A DNA stretch of 64,000 bases from VAZQ01 sp963756715 (GCA_963756715.1 CAVWOV010000001.1:1-64000); one strand, 5' to 3'; numbered from the stretch's first letter, positions 20,618 through 30,533 are shown. The notes: generated by a model not told the origin, from the sequence alone. Made by a program: numbers and translations.

Positions 20618-21502
20618 CTACGCCGCGTCGACCTGCCCGGCCTCCCAGCCCAGCATCGCGCGCTTGCGCGTGAGGCCCCAGTGATAGCCGGTGATGTCGC
20701 CGCTCTTGCCGAGCACGCGGTGGCACGGCACCACGAACGACACCGGATTCTTGCCGACCGCCGCGCCGACGGCGCGGGAGGCCGCGGGCTTCTCGATCTT
20801 CGCGGCGATATCCGAGTAGGTGGTGGCGCAGCCCATCGGGATTTTCAGCAACGTCTCCCACACCCGCACCTCGAAATCGGTGCCGATCAGCACGACCCGC
20901 AACGGCCGGTCCGGACGCCATTGCTTGCTGTCGAAGATGCGCTGCGCGAGCGGCGCGGTGCGGGCGCTGTCCTCGACATAGGACGCTCGCCGCCAGCGGC
21001 CGCGCATGTCGGCGAGCGCCGCCTTCTCCTCGCCCGGATCCGCGAAGGCGAGGCCGGCGAGCCCGCGGTCGGTCGCCATCACCAGCGCGGTGCCGAACGG
21101 CGAAGGATGGAAGCCGTAGGAGACCGTCAATCCGGAGCCGCCGGTTTTCCATTCGCCCGGCGACATTGCTTCGTGCGTGACGAACAGGTCGTGCAGCCGG
21201 CCGGGGCCGGAAAGCCCGACCTCGAATGCGGCGTCGAGCACGCTCGCCGAATCGCGCAACAGGCGCCGGGCGTGGTCGAGCGTCAGCGCCTGCAGGAATG
21301 CTTTCGGCGTAAGCCCGGCCCAGCGCCGAAACAGGTGATGCAATTCGGTGGCGCTGACGCCGGCGGCCTGTGCGATCGCGTCGGTTTCGGGCTGCGCGCG
21401 CCAGTGCTCGGAAATGTACACGATGGCGCGGCGGACGATGTCGTAGTCTGCGGCCGTGCAGGCGAGTGGCACGGCGTCGGGAATGCGGTCGGGTGAGAGC
21501 AT
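20618..21502 (-). CDS. AraC-type regulator fused to methylated-DNA cysteine methyltransferase (Ada/Ogt)
   Basis: A 294-residue DNA repair protein. Residues 10-110 are an AraC helix-turn-helix (IAQAAGVSATELHHLFRRWAGLTPKAFLQALTLDHARRLL). The rest is the O6-methylguanine methyltransferase with the acceptor cysteine in FVVPCHRVLGKSGDITGYHWG. It lacks the N-terminal zinc methyl-acceptor domain of E. coli Ada, so it may regulate less or not at all. The ATG at 21502 is chosen because GGAGG lies eight bases before it. The frame continues upstream to 21763 without resemblance. Confidence 0.92.
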   Translation of the reverse strand: MLSPDRIPDAVPLACTAADYDIVRRAIVYISEHWRAQPETDAIAQAAGVSATELHHLFRRWAGLTPKAFLQALTLDHARRLLRDSASVLDAAFEVGLSGPGRLHDLFVTHEAMSPGEWKTGGSGLTVSYGFHPSPFGTALVMATDRGLAGLAFADPGEEKAALADMRGRWRRASYVEDSARTAPLAQRIFDSKQWRPDRPLRVVLIGTDFEVRVWETLLKIPMGCATTYSDIAAKIEKPAASRAVGAAVGKNPVSFVVPCHRVLGKSGDITGYHWGLTRKRAMLGWEAGQVDAA

Positions 21503-21602
21503 GGAAGCCTCCATCTGTTGCTCTCCATCTAGGCCGCTGACATGACAGCGCCCACCCGATTTCTGCCGGTTCTCGTTACGCGAGACGGCCGGGCAAATGG
21601 CG

Positions 21603-22115
21603 CTATTCGAACACCGTCCGCGTCGGTCCGCGCTTTGCTTCGCCGAGCGCCGCGCTGAGCGCTGATGCGAAGCTCGCCTTCTCGTCCGCGCCGAGAAAGC
21701 CCGCAATCGCGACCCGCCGCCCACGCGAGACCAGGAACAGCCGCTCGATGCCGTACTCGGCATGCACCACGCGGTCGAGCTGTACCCAGAGCGGGTTGAG
21801 CGTCCATTCCCGGATCCGGCCGTGGTGGGTCACCTTCCGGACCGTCAATTCCGACGGCGTCACCGTGACCAGCTCGTAGGCCTTGCCGCGGCGGTAGTTC
21901 ACCCGGAACGCCCAGTAGACCAGCAGCACTTCCAGGCCGCAAAAGCCGAACACCGGCCAGGCACCCCTCAGCACGAAATACATGCCGATCATGAAGCTGA
22001 GGCTGCCCAGCACCAGCATGAAAATGCGAAAGCCGCGCGGGCTCAGCGAGCGCTGCGGCGTGAGGACAGCGGAAAATATGGTGGGTTCCGGAGGCTGTTC
22101 GTTGTCGGGTCGCAT
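21603..22115 (-). CDS. DUF2244 membrane protein
   Basis: A 170-residue inner-membrane protein with two adjacent transmembrane segments (FRIFMLVLGSLSFMIGMYFVLRG and AWPVFGFCGLEVLLVYWAFR). A soluble beta-rich C-terminal part (YELVTVTPSELTVRKVTHHGRIREW, LNPLWVQLDRVVHAEYGIERLFLVSRGRRVAIAGFL) matches DUF2244. The function is unknown. Two ATG codons (22121, 22115) are possible starts. It is divergent from nth, with 22 bases between starts, so the two may share a control region. Confidence 0.85.
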   Translation of the reverse strand: MRPDNEQPPEPTIFSAVLTPQRSLSPRGFRIFMLVLGSLSFMIGMYFVLRGAWPVFGFCGLEVLLVYWAFRVNYRRGKAYELVTVTPSELTVRKVTHHGRIREWTLNPLWVQLDRVVHAEYGIERLFLVSRGRRVAIAGFLGADEKASFASALSAALGEAKRGPTRTVFE

Positions 22116-22137
22116 GATCACAGACTATACCTGAACA

Positions 22138-22944
22138 ATGGCGCGCAAAACACCTCGGAAAGCGGTTCGCGGAGCGGTCCGCAAGGCGCCGCTCCGGACC
22201 GCGGAAGGCCTGCGCAAGGCGCGAGCCGGGACGGCCGCGAAAATCAAAGGAGCCGGGCAGCGTCGCAAGGCCGACCTGAAAGCCATTGCCGCCGCGGTGC
22301 CGCAGTGGACAACCGCCGAGATCGCGGAAGCGTTCCGCCGCTTCCAAGCCGCGAACGCCGAGCCCAAGGGCGAGCTTCACTACGTCAATCCGTTCACGCT
22401 CCTGGTCGCGGTCGTGCTGTCGGCGCAGGCGACCGATGCCGGGGTCAACAAGGCGACCCCGGCGCTTTTCGCCGCCGCCGACACGCCGGCGAAAATGGCC
22501 GCGCTCGGCGAGGCGCGGGTGCAGGACCTGATCAAGACCATCGGGCTGTTCCGCACCAAGGCGAAGAACGTGGTCGCGCTATCGCACAAGCTCGTCGCCG
22601 AGCACGGCGGCGAGGTGCCGAAGAGCCGCGAGGCGCTTGAAGCGCTGCCCGGCGTCGGGCGCAAGACCGCAAACGTTGTGCTCAACATCGCCTTCGGCGA
22701 GCCGACCATCGCGGTCGATACCCACATCTTCCGCATCGGCAACCGCACCGGAATGGCGCCCGGCAAGACGCCTTTCGATGTGGAGATGAAGCTCGACGAA
22801 GTGGTGCCGGCGAAATACAAGCTCCACGCCCACCACTGGCTGATCCTGCACGGGCGCTATGTGTGCCTCGCGCGTCGCCCGTTGTGCGAGACATGCATCA
22901 TCGCCGATCTGTGCAAATGGCCGGGCAAGACCGTCAACCCGTAG
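22138..22944 (+). CDS. nth: Endonuclease III (Nth), DNA glycosylase/AP lyase
   Basis: A base-excision repair enzyme for oxidised pyrimidines. The helix-hairpin-helix LPGVGRKTANVVLNIAFG carries the catalytic lysine, and AVDTHIFRIGNRTG the catalytic aspartate. The C-terminal iron-sulphur loop is C-x6-C-x2-C-x5-C (CLARRPLCETCIIADLC). The N-terminal 45 residues are lysine/arginine-rich and not part of the fold; such basic tails are common in this group. The length is 268 residues. Confidence 0.96.
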   Translation: MARKTPRKAVRGAVRKAPLRTAEGLRKARAGTAAKIKGAGQRRKADLKAIAAAVPQWTTAEIAEAFRRFQAANAEPKGELHYVNPFTLLVAVVLSAQATDAGVNKATPALFAAADTPAKMAALGEARVQDLIKTIGLFRTKAKNVVALSHKLVAEHGGEVPKSREALEALPGVGRKTANVVLNIAFGEPTIAVDTHIFRIGNRTGMAPGKTPFDVEMKLDEVVPAKYKLHAHHWLILHGRYVCLARRPLCETCIIADLCKWPGKTVNP

Positions 22945-22998
22945 CGCACCTTCCGTCACGTTCGGACCTGCTGGCGCCCGGTTTTGCCGTCACCTAAC

Positions 22999-24582
22999 AT
23001 GCCGACGCGACTCGGAGTGGCTCGCATGGCTCTTTCCGTGGGCAAGATTGCCGCCGGCGCGCTGGTGATCGTCGTGTCATTCGCCGGCGCATTTGTGGTG
23101 ATGAATCTGCTGTCGCCGGGCGGGAGTACCCGCCAGCCGGCGCTGGTCGAGGTGCCGACACTGCGGCCGCTCGCGCGCAGCTCGGTGATTGTGACGCCGA
23201 CCGCCATCGCGCTCACCGCCATCCGCGACGCCATGGAGCAGGCTGCGCCGAAGAATCTCACCGGCAAGCGTGCCGACCCGGCGCCGCAATTGCTGACCGG
23301 TGCGGAAATCGGCTGGGACGTCACGCGCGGTCCGCTGACCGTGGTTGGCGGTTCCGACGCGCTTTCGGTCTCGACGCCGCTCAACGGCACCTTGCGCGCC
23401 ACCGGCCAGTTTTCGAACAAGGCCGGCGACCTGAGCGGCCTGATCGGCAATCTGTTGAACCAGAACTTCGGCCAGAACGACCGGCGCGGGACGGACAACA
23501 AGCTCGATCAGCGCGCCAATATCCGCGGCAGCATCACGATGACGTCGCGTCCGCAGATTATTCCGTCGTGGCGGATCGAGCCGAATCTTTCCGCGGAAGT
23601 CTCGCTCTCGGACGCCAGCATGTCGCTCATGGGCTTCCGGCTCAATCTTGCCCAGGACATCAAGCCGTTGCTCGACCGCAACGTCAGCGAACAAGTCAGC
23701 GAATTGCAGGCCAAGGTGCGCGACGATCCGTTCCTTGAAACGATCGCGCGCCACGAATGGACCAAGATGTGCCGCTCGCTCCCGCTCGGCCAAGCGGCGA
23801 ACGGCATGCCGGATTTGTGGTTGGAAATTCGCCCCGTACGGGCGTTCGCGGCGCAACCGCGCACCGATCAGACGACGATCACGCTCACGATGGGCGTCGA
23901 GGCCGAGACCCGTATCGTTCCCGCCGAGACCAAGCCGAGTTGCCCATTCCCTGCGCAGCTTGAGATCGTTCCGCAATTGGAACAGGGGCGCGTCAACCTC
24001 GCGGTGCCGATCGATGTGCCCTTTACGGAGCTCAACCGGATTCTGGAGACGCAACTCAAGGGCAGGAGCTTTCCGGAGGACGGGCGCGGCGCGCTCGCGG
24101 TCAATGTCCGCGGCGTGAGCGTCGCGGCATCGGGCGACCGACTGCTGATCTCGTTGCGCGTCAAGGCTAACGAGACCAAAAGTTGGTTCGGATTCGGCGC
24201 CGAGGCGACCGTTTACGTGTGGGGCCGGCCGGTGCTCGACAACGAGCGCCAGACGCTTCGGCTTGCCGACATCGCGCTCGACGTCGAGTCTCAGGCGGCA
24301 TTCGGTATCCTGGGAGCAGCCGCGCGGGCGACGATGCCGTATCTGGAGCGGGCGGTAGCTGAAAGCGCCGTTGTCGACCTCCGTCCGTTGCTGCAGAACG
24401 CGCGCCGCAGCATCGAAACGGCGCTTGGCGATTTTCGTCGGGCCGGCGACGGCGTGCGGGTCGATGCGGCCGTCACCGGGCTGCGGCTTGCAGGTGTGGC
24501 GTTCGACGCCAAGACGCTGCGGGTGATCGCCGAGGCGGATGGCACCGTCAACGTGGCGGTGACGGCTTTGCGATTGCAATAG
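22999..24582 (+). CDS. DUF4403 family envelope protein
   Basis: A 527-residue protein with one N-terminal membrane segment (GKIAAGALVIVVSFAGAFVVMNLL) and a long periplasmic part. It follows the DUF4403 pattern throughout: SSVIVTPTAIALTAIRDAME, MTSRPQIIPSWRIEPNLSAEV, EWTKMCRSLPLG, VNLAVPIDVPFTELNRILE, GDRLLISLRVKANETKSWFGFGAEATVYVWGRP, and a C-terminal LRLAGVAFDAKTLRVIAEADGTVNVAVTAL. DUF4403 proteins resemble lipid-binding tubular folds; the function is unproven. The ATG at 22999 is preferred; the one at 23026 is possible. Confidence 0.85.
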   Translation: MPTRLGVARMALSVGKIAAGALVIVVSFAGAFVVMNLLSPGGSTRQPALVEVPTLRPLARSSVIVTPTAIALTAIRDAMEQAAPKNLTGKRADPAPQLLTGAEIGWDVTRGPLTVVGGSDALSVSTPLNGTLRATGQFSNKAGDLSGLIGNLLNQNFGQNDRRGTDNKLDQRANIRGSITMTSRPQIIPSWRIEPNLSAEVSLSDASMSLMGFRLNLAQDIKPLLDRNVSEQVSELQAKVRDDPFLETIARHEWTKMCRSLPLGQAANGMPDLWLEIRPVRAFAAQPRTDQTTITLTMGVEAETRIVPAETKPSCPFPAQLEIVPQLEQGRVNLAVPIDVPFTELNRILETQLKGRSFPEDGRGALAVNVRGVSVAASGDRLLISLRVKANETKSWFGFGAEATVYVWGRPVLDNERQTLRLADIALDVESQAAFGILGAAARATMPYLERAVAESAVVDLRPLLQNARRSIETALGDFRRAGDGVRVDAAVTGLRLAGVAFDAKTLRVIAEADGTVNVAVTALRLQ

Positions 24583-24605
24583 ACTTGCCGGCTGAACGCG
24601 ATCTT

Positions 24606-25334
24606 TCAGTATCCCGGCATCGTGGCGATCTGCGGCCGCGACAATCGCTTATGCACGTGCACCATCAGCGCCATGCCGAACAGCGGCGTGGCGAGATTGA
24701 CGATCGGAATCGACACGAAGGCGGCGATCAGCAAGCCGGCGACGAAGACCGTGCTCTGGTTTGCCTTGCGCATCGCCTTGGCTTCGGCCGGCGGCCGATA
24801 GCGCATGGCGGCAAGCTCGAAATATTCCCGGCTCAGCAGGTAGGCGGTCGCGATGAAGAACAGCACCAATCCGAAGCCCGCGAACAGCAGGAACGGCACG
24901 GCCAGGAGATAGACCAGCACAGACAGCGACGCGGCCTTCAAGCCGATCAACAGGGACGGGACCATCGGTAGCGGCACACCGGTTGGCTCGTCGGGATATT
25001 CGGTGCGTTCGACTTCCAGCGCAATCTCGTCGACGAAAAAGCTCGCGACCAGCGCGGTGACGGCCGGCATCAGGAACACCGCGCCGACGACAATGCCGAG
25101 TCCAGCCGCGATCGACAGTATCCAGGCGAGGATCGTAAGCGGCATGTGTGCGCTCGTGCCGAGTACGCTCTCGGCCCAGCCTTCGCCCGCATCGGCAAAC
25201 CAGATCAGGACCCGGTGCAAGCCGAAACCGATCAGCGCGATCAGCACGAGCGCGAAGCCGACGGATTTCAACAGCACCGCGCGGAACGGCGGCGAAAACA
25301 TCTGGGTCAGCGCCCTGACGGCGGCGTCGAGCAT
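24606..25334 (-). CDS. EI24/CysZ-like membrane protein
   Basis: A 242-residue protein with four or more long hydrophobic segments (AVLLKSVGFALVLIALIGFGLH, MPLTILAWILSIAAGLGIVVGAVFLMPAVTALVASFF, SLSVLVYLLAVPFLLFAGFGLVLFFIATAYLL, VFVAGLLIAAFVSIPIVNLATPLFGMALMVHVH). The conserved REYFELAAMR motif and the ending typify the EI24 domain family, related to the sulphate permease CysZ. The start at 25334 follows GGAGG with six bases of spacing. The transported substrate is not known. Confidence 0.8.
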   Translation of the reverse strand: MLDAAVRALTQMFSPPFRAVLLKSVGFALVLIALIGFGLHRVLIWFADAGEGWAESVLGTSAHMPLTILAWILSIAAGLGIVVGAVFLMPAVTALVASFFVDEIALEVERTEYPDEPTGVPLPMVPSLLIGLKAASLSVLVYLLAVPFLLFAGFGLVLFFIATAYLLSREYFELAAMRYRPPAEAKAMRKANQSTVFVAGLLIAAFVSIPIVNLATPLFGMALMVHVHKRLSRPQIATMPGY

Positions 25335-25536
25335 CATGGTCCTCCGCGCAATCCGGCAGAGGTAGCCATCGCGACCGTGTGACACAAGCCCGCACGGGTC
25401 CGGCAGGCGAACGCCGAAGCATCCAATTTTGACCGCAGGAACGGCTGGGGCATCACCGGATGTTGAAGCAAAAGATTTGCCGGAACTCCGCCATTCCGGC
25501 ATGGTGCGGGCGGTCAAAGCCCAACATCTGGATCCG

Positions 25537-26913
25537 ATGAAACGTCTGACTCGCCGGTCGTTCCTTGCCGCATCCGCCGCCCTCGGCGCGGGGCCGGCGT
25601 TCGGTGCGCCGCGGCGGCGCCCGACGCCGGAGAAGCCCGAGGAAACCGGGCCGCCGCGTTCCGGCAATGTCGATATCGTCGTCGTCGGCGCCGGCGCTGC
25701 CGGGATCGCGGCCGCGCGCCGGCTCTCGGCTTCGCGCGGCCTGCGTTATGTCGTGCTCGAAGCGACCGGCCAAATGGGCGGCCGCTGCATCACCGACACC
25801 AAAACGTTCGGCGTGCCCTACGATCGCGGCGCGCACTGGATTCATGCCGCCGATATCAATCCGCTGGCGCGGCTGGGAGCGCCGACCGCATTGGATGTCT
25901 ATCCGGCTCCGCCCGGACAGCGCATGCGTATCGGCCGGCGGTTCGCGCGCGAAGGCGAACTGGAAGATTTTCTCGCGAGCCTCGTGCGCACCAATCACGC
26001 CATCGCGACGGCGGCACGCGGCAAAGCCGACCTCCCGGTCGACAAAGTGCTGCCCAAGGACCTGGGCGAGTGGCAACAGACCATCGAGTTCGTGCTTGGA
26101 CCGTTCGCGTGCGGCAAGGACCTGCATGAAATCTCGACGGTCGATCTGTCCCGTTCGGTTGATCGCGACAATAATGCGTTCTGCCGGCAGGGATTGGGTA
26201 CGCTGCTGGCGAGCTTCATGCCGCCCGACGTGCTGCTGACCAATATGCCGGTGGACCGGATCGAATGGTGGGGCCGCGGCCCGATCGAAGTTCAATCGAA
26301 CCGCACGCAGTACCGGGCGCGCGCCGTCATCGTCACCGCCTCCACCAACGTGCTGCTGTCCGACAAGATCAAGTTCCAGCCCAATCTTCCCAAGGGCTAC
26401 CTCGAAGCCGCCAGCAAGCTCAAGCTCGGCAGCTACGACCACATCGCGCTCGAGTTGCCGGATAATCCATTGGGGCTTCGGGCCGATGAGATGTCCTTCG
26501 AGAAGGCCGACAATCGCCAGACCGCCTCGATCTTCGGCAACATGCTGGGCAGCCCGGTCTGCATGGTCGATGTGGCGGGAAGCTTCGGCCGCGAACTTTC
26601 CGCCAAAGGCGAAGCCGCGATGATCGACTTCGCGCTCACCTGGCTGAGCGGCCTTTACGGCGTCGACATGAAATCGATCGTCAAGCGCACCCATGCGACG
26701 CGCTGGAACGAGGCGCCGTGGGTGATGGGCGCCATCTCGGCTGCTGCTCCCGGCGCCCAGCCGTCCCGCAAGGTGCTGATGGAGCCGCTGAGAAACCGTC
26801 TCTTCCTGGCCGGCGAGGCCGCGCACGAAACGCTGTGGGGCACGGTCGGCGGCGCCTGGGAATCCGGCGAGCGCGCCGCGGAATTAGCGCTGCGGTCACT
26901 CGGCCGTCGATGA
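25537..26913 (+). CDS. Tat-exported flavin monoamine oxidase family protein
   Basis: A 458-residue FAD amine oxidase. The N-terminus MKRLTRRSFLAASAALGAGPAFGA is a twin-arginine signal, so the folded flavoprotein is exported. The dinucleotide motif IVVVGAGAAGIAAARRL is followed by LEATGQMGGRC (GxxGGR). The C-terminal LFLAGEAAHETLWGTVGGAWESGERAA is the FAD-binding end typical of monoamine oxidases. The amine substrate cannot be told. The ATG at 25537 is chosen because the Tat motif starts there. The next gene overlaps its stop by four bases. Confidence 0.85.
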   Translation: MKRLTRRSFLAASAALGAGPAFGAPRRRPTPEKPEETGPPRSGNVDIVVVGAGAAGIAAARRLSASRGLRYVVLEATGQMGGRCITDTKTFGVPYDRGAHWIHAADINPLARLGAPTALDVYPAPPGQRMRIGRRFAREGELEDFLASLVRTNHAIATAARGKADLPVDKVLPKDLGEWQQTIEFVLGPFACGKDLHEISTVDLSRSVDRDNNAFCRQGLGTLLASFMPPDVLLTNMPVDRIEWWGRGPIEVQSNRTQYRARAVIVTASTNVLLSDKIKFQPNLPKGYLEAASKLKLGSYDHIALELPDNPLGLRADEMSFEKADNRQTASIFGNMLGSPVCMVDVAGSFGRELSAKGEAAMIDFALTWLSGLYGVDMKSIVKRTHATRWNEAPWVMGAISAAAPGAQPSRKVLMEPLRNRLFLAGEAAHETLWGTVGGAWESGERAAELALRSLGRR

Positions 26914-27567
26914 CCGCACGGCCGAAAGCGCTGATCGCCTGGTCGAGCGGCAAGGACAGCGCCTGGGCGCTGCACGAGATGCGCCGCAGCGGCGACTGCG
27001 AGATCGTCGGCGCGCTCACCACCGTCACCGATACGTTCCGCCGCGTCAGCATGCATGGCGTGCGCGAGGAACTGCTGATGGCGCAGCTTGCGGCCGCCGG
27101 GCTTCCGCCGGTGCTCGTGCACATTCCCTATCCGTGTCCGAACGAGGTCTACGAGGCGCGCATGGCGGCGGCGCTGGCGGACGCGAAAGCAGACCGGCGT
27201 GAGCCGCATCGTGTTCGGCGATCTGTTTCTGCAGGACATCCGCAAGTATCGCGAGGACAAGCTCGCCGGCACCGGCATCGCGCCGCTGTTCCCGCTGTGG
27301 GAGCGGCCGACCGCCGCGCTCGCACGTGAGATGATCGCCGCCGGGGTCGAGACCTATCTGGCCTGCATCGACCTCAAGCAATTGCCGAAGGCGTTCGCCG
27401 GACGCCGCTTCGACGAAGCGCTGCTCGCGGAGTTGCCGGCCGGTGCCGACCCATGCGGCGAGAACGGCGAATTTCATTCCTTCGTCGCGGCCGGCCCGAT
27501 GCTGTCGCGGCGCATTCCGGTCGCGGTCGGCGAGACCGTCGAGCGCGACGGGTTTGCGTATGCGTGA
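26910..27567 (+). pseudogene. Dph6-related ATP pyrophosphatase (MJ0570 family), one frameshift
   Basis: A protein of the adenine-nucleotide alpha-hydrolase (PP-loop) class, related to diphthine-ammonia ligase. The PP loop is LIAWSSGKDSAWALHEM. VLVHIPYPCPNEVYEARM precedes a frame change near 27185. The rest reads VSRIVFGDLFLQDIRKYREDKL, ACIDLKQLPKAFAGRRFDEALL and DPCGENGEFHSFVAAGP, matching the family throughout. Bacteria lack diphthamide, so the actual substrate is unknown. ATG 26910 overlaps the stop of the amine oxidase gene, indicating an operon. One base error explains the break. Confidence 0.85.
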
Positions 27568-27603
27568 CTCTCGATGCCAAGCCGAGCATTGAACGTCGGG
27601 ACA

Positions 27604-30031
27604 TTAACCCGCGCAGCACGCCGCCGGTGCGCTTGCCGACCTCGGCGACGATCTTGGCGCCGACCGCGTCGATCTCCTGGTCGGTCATGGTCTTGTCGCG
27701 CGGCTGCAAGCGTCACCGCGATGGCGATCGACTTCTTGCCCGGGTCGATGCCCTTGCCCTCATAGACGTCGAACACCGTCGACGTCGGTGATCAGCTTGC
27801 GGTCGACGCTCTGCGTCGCGCGCAGGATGTCGCCGGCCTTGACGGCGCGATCGACCACGAAGGCGAAATCGCGCTCGACCGGCTGGAACGGCGACAGCTC
27901 AAGCACCGGCTTGGCCCGCGTCGCCTTCGCCTTGGGCTCGGGAATCTTCTCCAGGATCACCTCGAAGCCGACCAGCGGGCCCTCGGCCTTGAGCGCCTCC
28001 AAGCACGCGCGGATGCAGTTCGCCGAAATGGCCGAGCACGTTCTGCGGGCCGATCTGAATCGTGCCGCTGCGGCCCGGATGAAACCAGGCGGGGCCGCCC
28101 GGCACGATCTGCATCGCCGCCGACCGGCGCGCCCGCCGCCGCCAGCACCGCGAGCGCATCGGCCTTGGCGTCGAACGCATCGACCTCCTGGACCGGGCTC
28201 GACCAGTGGCGGCCGCTGCCGTTCGCCTTGGCGAGCGCGCGCCGCACGCCGCTTGCGGCGGTCGCACTGGTCCTGCGGCCGGTCGCCGCGAAAGATCTGC
28301 CCGACCTCGAACAGCGCCACGTCGGAGAAGCCGCGGTCGGCGTTGCGCTGCGCGGCCGCCAGCAGGCCGGGCAGCAGGCTCGGCCGCATGTCCGACAGAT
28401 CGGACGGCGATCGGATTGGCGAGCGCCAGTTCGGGCTTGGCGCCGCCGAACAGTTCGGCCTGCGGCTTGGCGAACGAACGACCAGGTCACCGCCTCGACC
28501 ATGCCGCGCGCCGCCAGCGCGCGCTTGGCCTTGCGGGTGCGCATCTGGATCGACGTGAGGATCGGCTTGCGCGGCGCGTCGCCGCGATCGAACGGCGTCG
28601 CCGGAACGCGGTCGACGCCGAGGATGCGCACGATCTCCTCGACGATGTCGGCCTTGCCGTGCACGTCGGGACGCCAGGACGGCACCGTGATCTTCAGCGT
28701 CTCGCCCTGCCCCGCAACGCCGAAGCCCAGCCGCTCCAGCACGCGCTTGACCTCGGGCAGGCTGGCGCTGAGCCCGGCGAGCCGCGGCACTTCGGCCAGC
28801 GGAAAATCGATCACGTGCTTCGGCGTCTCGACCTTGCCGGCCACCGTGACGGCCGACGGCGTGCCGCCGCACAGGTCGAGCACCATCTGGGTGGCGAGTT
28901 CCAGCCCCGGCAGCATGAAGTCCGGATCGACGCCGCGCTCGAAGCGATAGCGCGCGTCCGAATTGATGCCGAGCTTGCGGCCGGTCTGCGCGATGTTGAG
29001 CGGCTCCCACAGCGCCGATTCGATCAGCACGTCGGTGGTCGTCTCCGAGCAGCCCGAGGCTTCGCCGCCCATGATGCCGGCGAGCGACTCGACGCCGTTG
29101 CCGTCGGCGATCACGCAGATGGTGTCGTCGAGCGTGTAGGTCTTGCCGTCGAGCGCCAGCAGGCGTCTCGCCTGGCCTTGGCGCGGCGGACCGTGAGGTT
29201 GCCGTGCACCTTGGCGGCGTCGAACACATGCAGCGGCCGGCCGCGGTCGTAGGTCATGTAGTTGGTGATATCGACCAGCGCGTTGATCGGCCGCAGCCCG
29301 ATCGACTTGAGCCGGCGCTGCAGCCACTCGGGCGACGGGCCGTTCTTCACGCCGCGCACCAGCCGCAGCCCGAACGCCGGGCACAGCGACGGCGTCGCGC
29401 CGAAGTCGAGCGTCACCTTCACCGGGCACGGGAACGTGCCTTCGACCGGCGCGATGGCCGGGTCCTTGAACGTGCCCATGTCGGCGGCGGCGAGATCGCG
29501 CGCGATGCCGTGCACGCCGGTGCAGTCCGGGCGGTTCGGCGTCAGGTTGATCTCGATCACCGGATCGTCGAGGCCCGCCCATTTGGCGTAGTTGGCGCCG
29601 AGCGGCGCATCGGCCGGCAGGTCGATGATGCCCTCGTGGTCGTCGGAAATCTTCAGCTCGAATTCGGACACCAGCATGCCGCGGCTTTCGACGCCGCGGA
29701 TCTTGCCGATGCCGAGCGTGATGTCCTTGCCGGGGATGTAGGCGCCGGGCGGCACGAACACGCTGGTCATGCCGGTGCGCGCATTGGGCGCGCCGCAGAC
29801 CACCTGCACCGGATCGCCGGTGCCGGTATCGACCATGCAGACGCGCAGCCGGTCGGCGTTCGGGTGCTGCTCGGCGGAGATCACGCGCGCGATGGTGAAC
29901 GGCGCCAGCGCCTTGCCCTGGTCGTCGACGTGCTCGACCTCGAGCCCGATCATGGTGAGCTTGTCGACGATCTTGTCGAGCGGCGCGTCGGTGTCGAGAT
30001 GCTCCTTGAGCCAGGAGAGGGTGAATTTCAT
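27604..30031 (-). pseudogene. pheT: Phenylalanine-tRNA ligase beta subunit, many frameshifts
   Basis: PheT, the tRNA-binding beta subunit of the alpha2-beta2 synthetase. It starts ATG 30031 (MKFTLSWLKEHLDTDAPLDKIVDKLTMIGLEVE). The B1/B2 EMAP-like part is intact (PNADRLRVCMVDTG, VVCGAPNARTGM). Later parts are in changing frames: GKTYTLDDTICVIADGNGVESLAGIMGGEASG, KPILTSIQMRTRKAKRALAARGMVEAVTWSF, RPSLLPGLLAAAQRNADRGFSDVALFEVGQIFRGD, VERDFAFVVDRAVKAGDILRA, and the ending TDQEIDAVGAKIVAEVGKRTGGVLRG. At least eight breaks are needed. The span matches a normal protein of about 800 residues, so an essential gene has been misread rather than lost. Confidence 0.93.
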
Positions 30032-30426
30032 GGCAACGTCTCCCCACGCGAACCGGTCGGTCCCCTCCCCCCTTGAGGGGGAGGGTTAGGGAGGGGGGTA
30101 GGTTCGCGTGCTGCAGCGAGGATCACCTGCAGCACTCCTTCACGGTTCTTCAGTACATCCGAATTCCAGAATCGCAGCACGCGATACCCTTTCGACTCCA
30201 ACCACTGGTCTCGTCTTACGTCGCGCTGCGATTCGGCATGTTGACCGCCATCAATTTCGACAACGAGGCGCTGTTCGTGACAGGCAAAGTCGACGATGAA
30301 CGATCCAATCGGCATCTGCCGTCGGAAGCTCAATCCGTCGAGCCGGTGTCCGCGCAATGCGACCCAGAGCCGTCGCTCGGCATCCGTCATCTCATGCCTC
30401 AGCGATTTCGCTCTGCCGCGATGCAT
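30028..30426 (-). CDS. DUF559 endonuclease-like protein between pheS and pheT
   Basis: A 132-residue protein of the DUF559 family, related to the very-short-patch-repair (Vsr) endonuclease fold. The pattern is complete: LRHEMTDAERRLWVALRGHRLDGLSFRRQMPIG, then FIVDFACHEQRLVVEIDGGQHA with the catalytic-type D/E-x-D/E residues, then YRVLRFWNSDVLKNREGVLQVI. The last 30 residues (TPLPNPPPQGGRG) are encoded by a palindromic repeat. The TGA stop overlaps the pheT ATG as ATGA, so the gene is translationally coupled to pheT. A second copy of the same repeat type lies just upstream, between this gene and pheS. DNA cleavage is inferred only. Confidence 0.85.
   Translation of the reverse strand: MHRGRAKSLRHEMTDAERRLWVALRGHRLDGLSFRRQMPIGSFIVDFACHEQRLVVEIDGGQHAESQRDVRRDQWLESKGYRVLRFWNSDVLKNREGVLQVILAAAREPTPLPNPPPQGGRGPTGSRGETLP
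30061..30101. repeat. GC-rich palindromic repeat inside the 3' end of the DUF559 gene
   Basis: CCCTCCCCCCTTGAGGGGGAGGG forms a snap-back and is followed by TTAGGGAGGGGGGTA. It is read through by the DUF559 gene as a proline-rich tail. Similar sequences occur at 30459-30511 and 55137-55246. Confidence 0.75.
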
Positions 30427-30458
30427 TGGCGAAACCGGACGATGTGCCGCTTCGCGGC

Positions 30459-30511
30459 TACCCCCCTCCCGGCCGGCTCCGCCGGCCGACCTCCCCCTCA
30501 AGGGGGGAGGT
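30459..30511. repeat. GC-rich palindromic repeat between DUF559 gene and pheS
   Basis: TACCCCCCTCCC, then a CCGGCCGGCTCCGCCGGCCG hairpin, then CTCCCCCTCAAGGGGGGAG. It is the inverted partner of the repeat at 30061-30101, so the pair brackets the DUF559 gene. It also lies 24 bases past the pheS stop and may affect pheS-pheT transcription. Confidence 0.75.
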
Positions 30512-30533
30512 GAAGCGTGCCCGTGGCGAGTCA

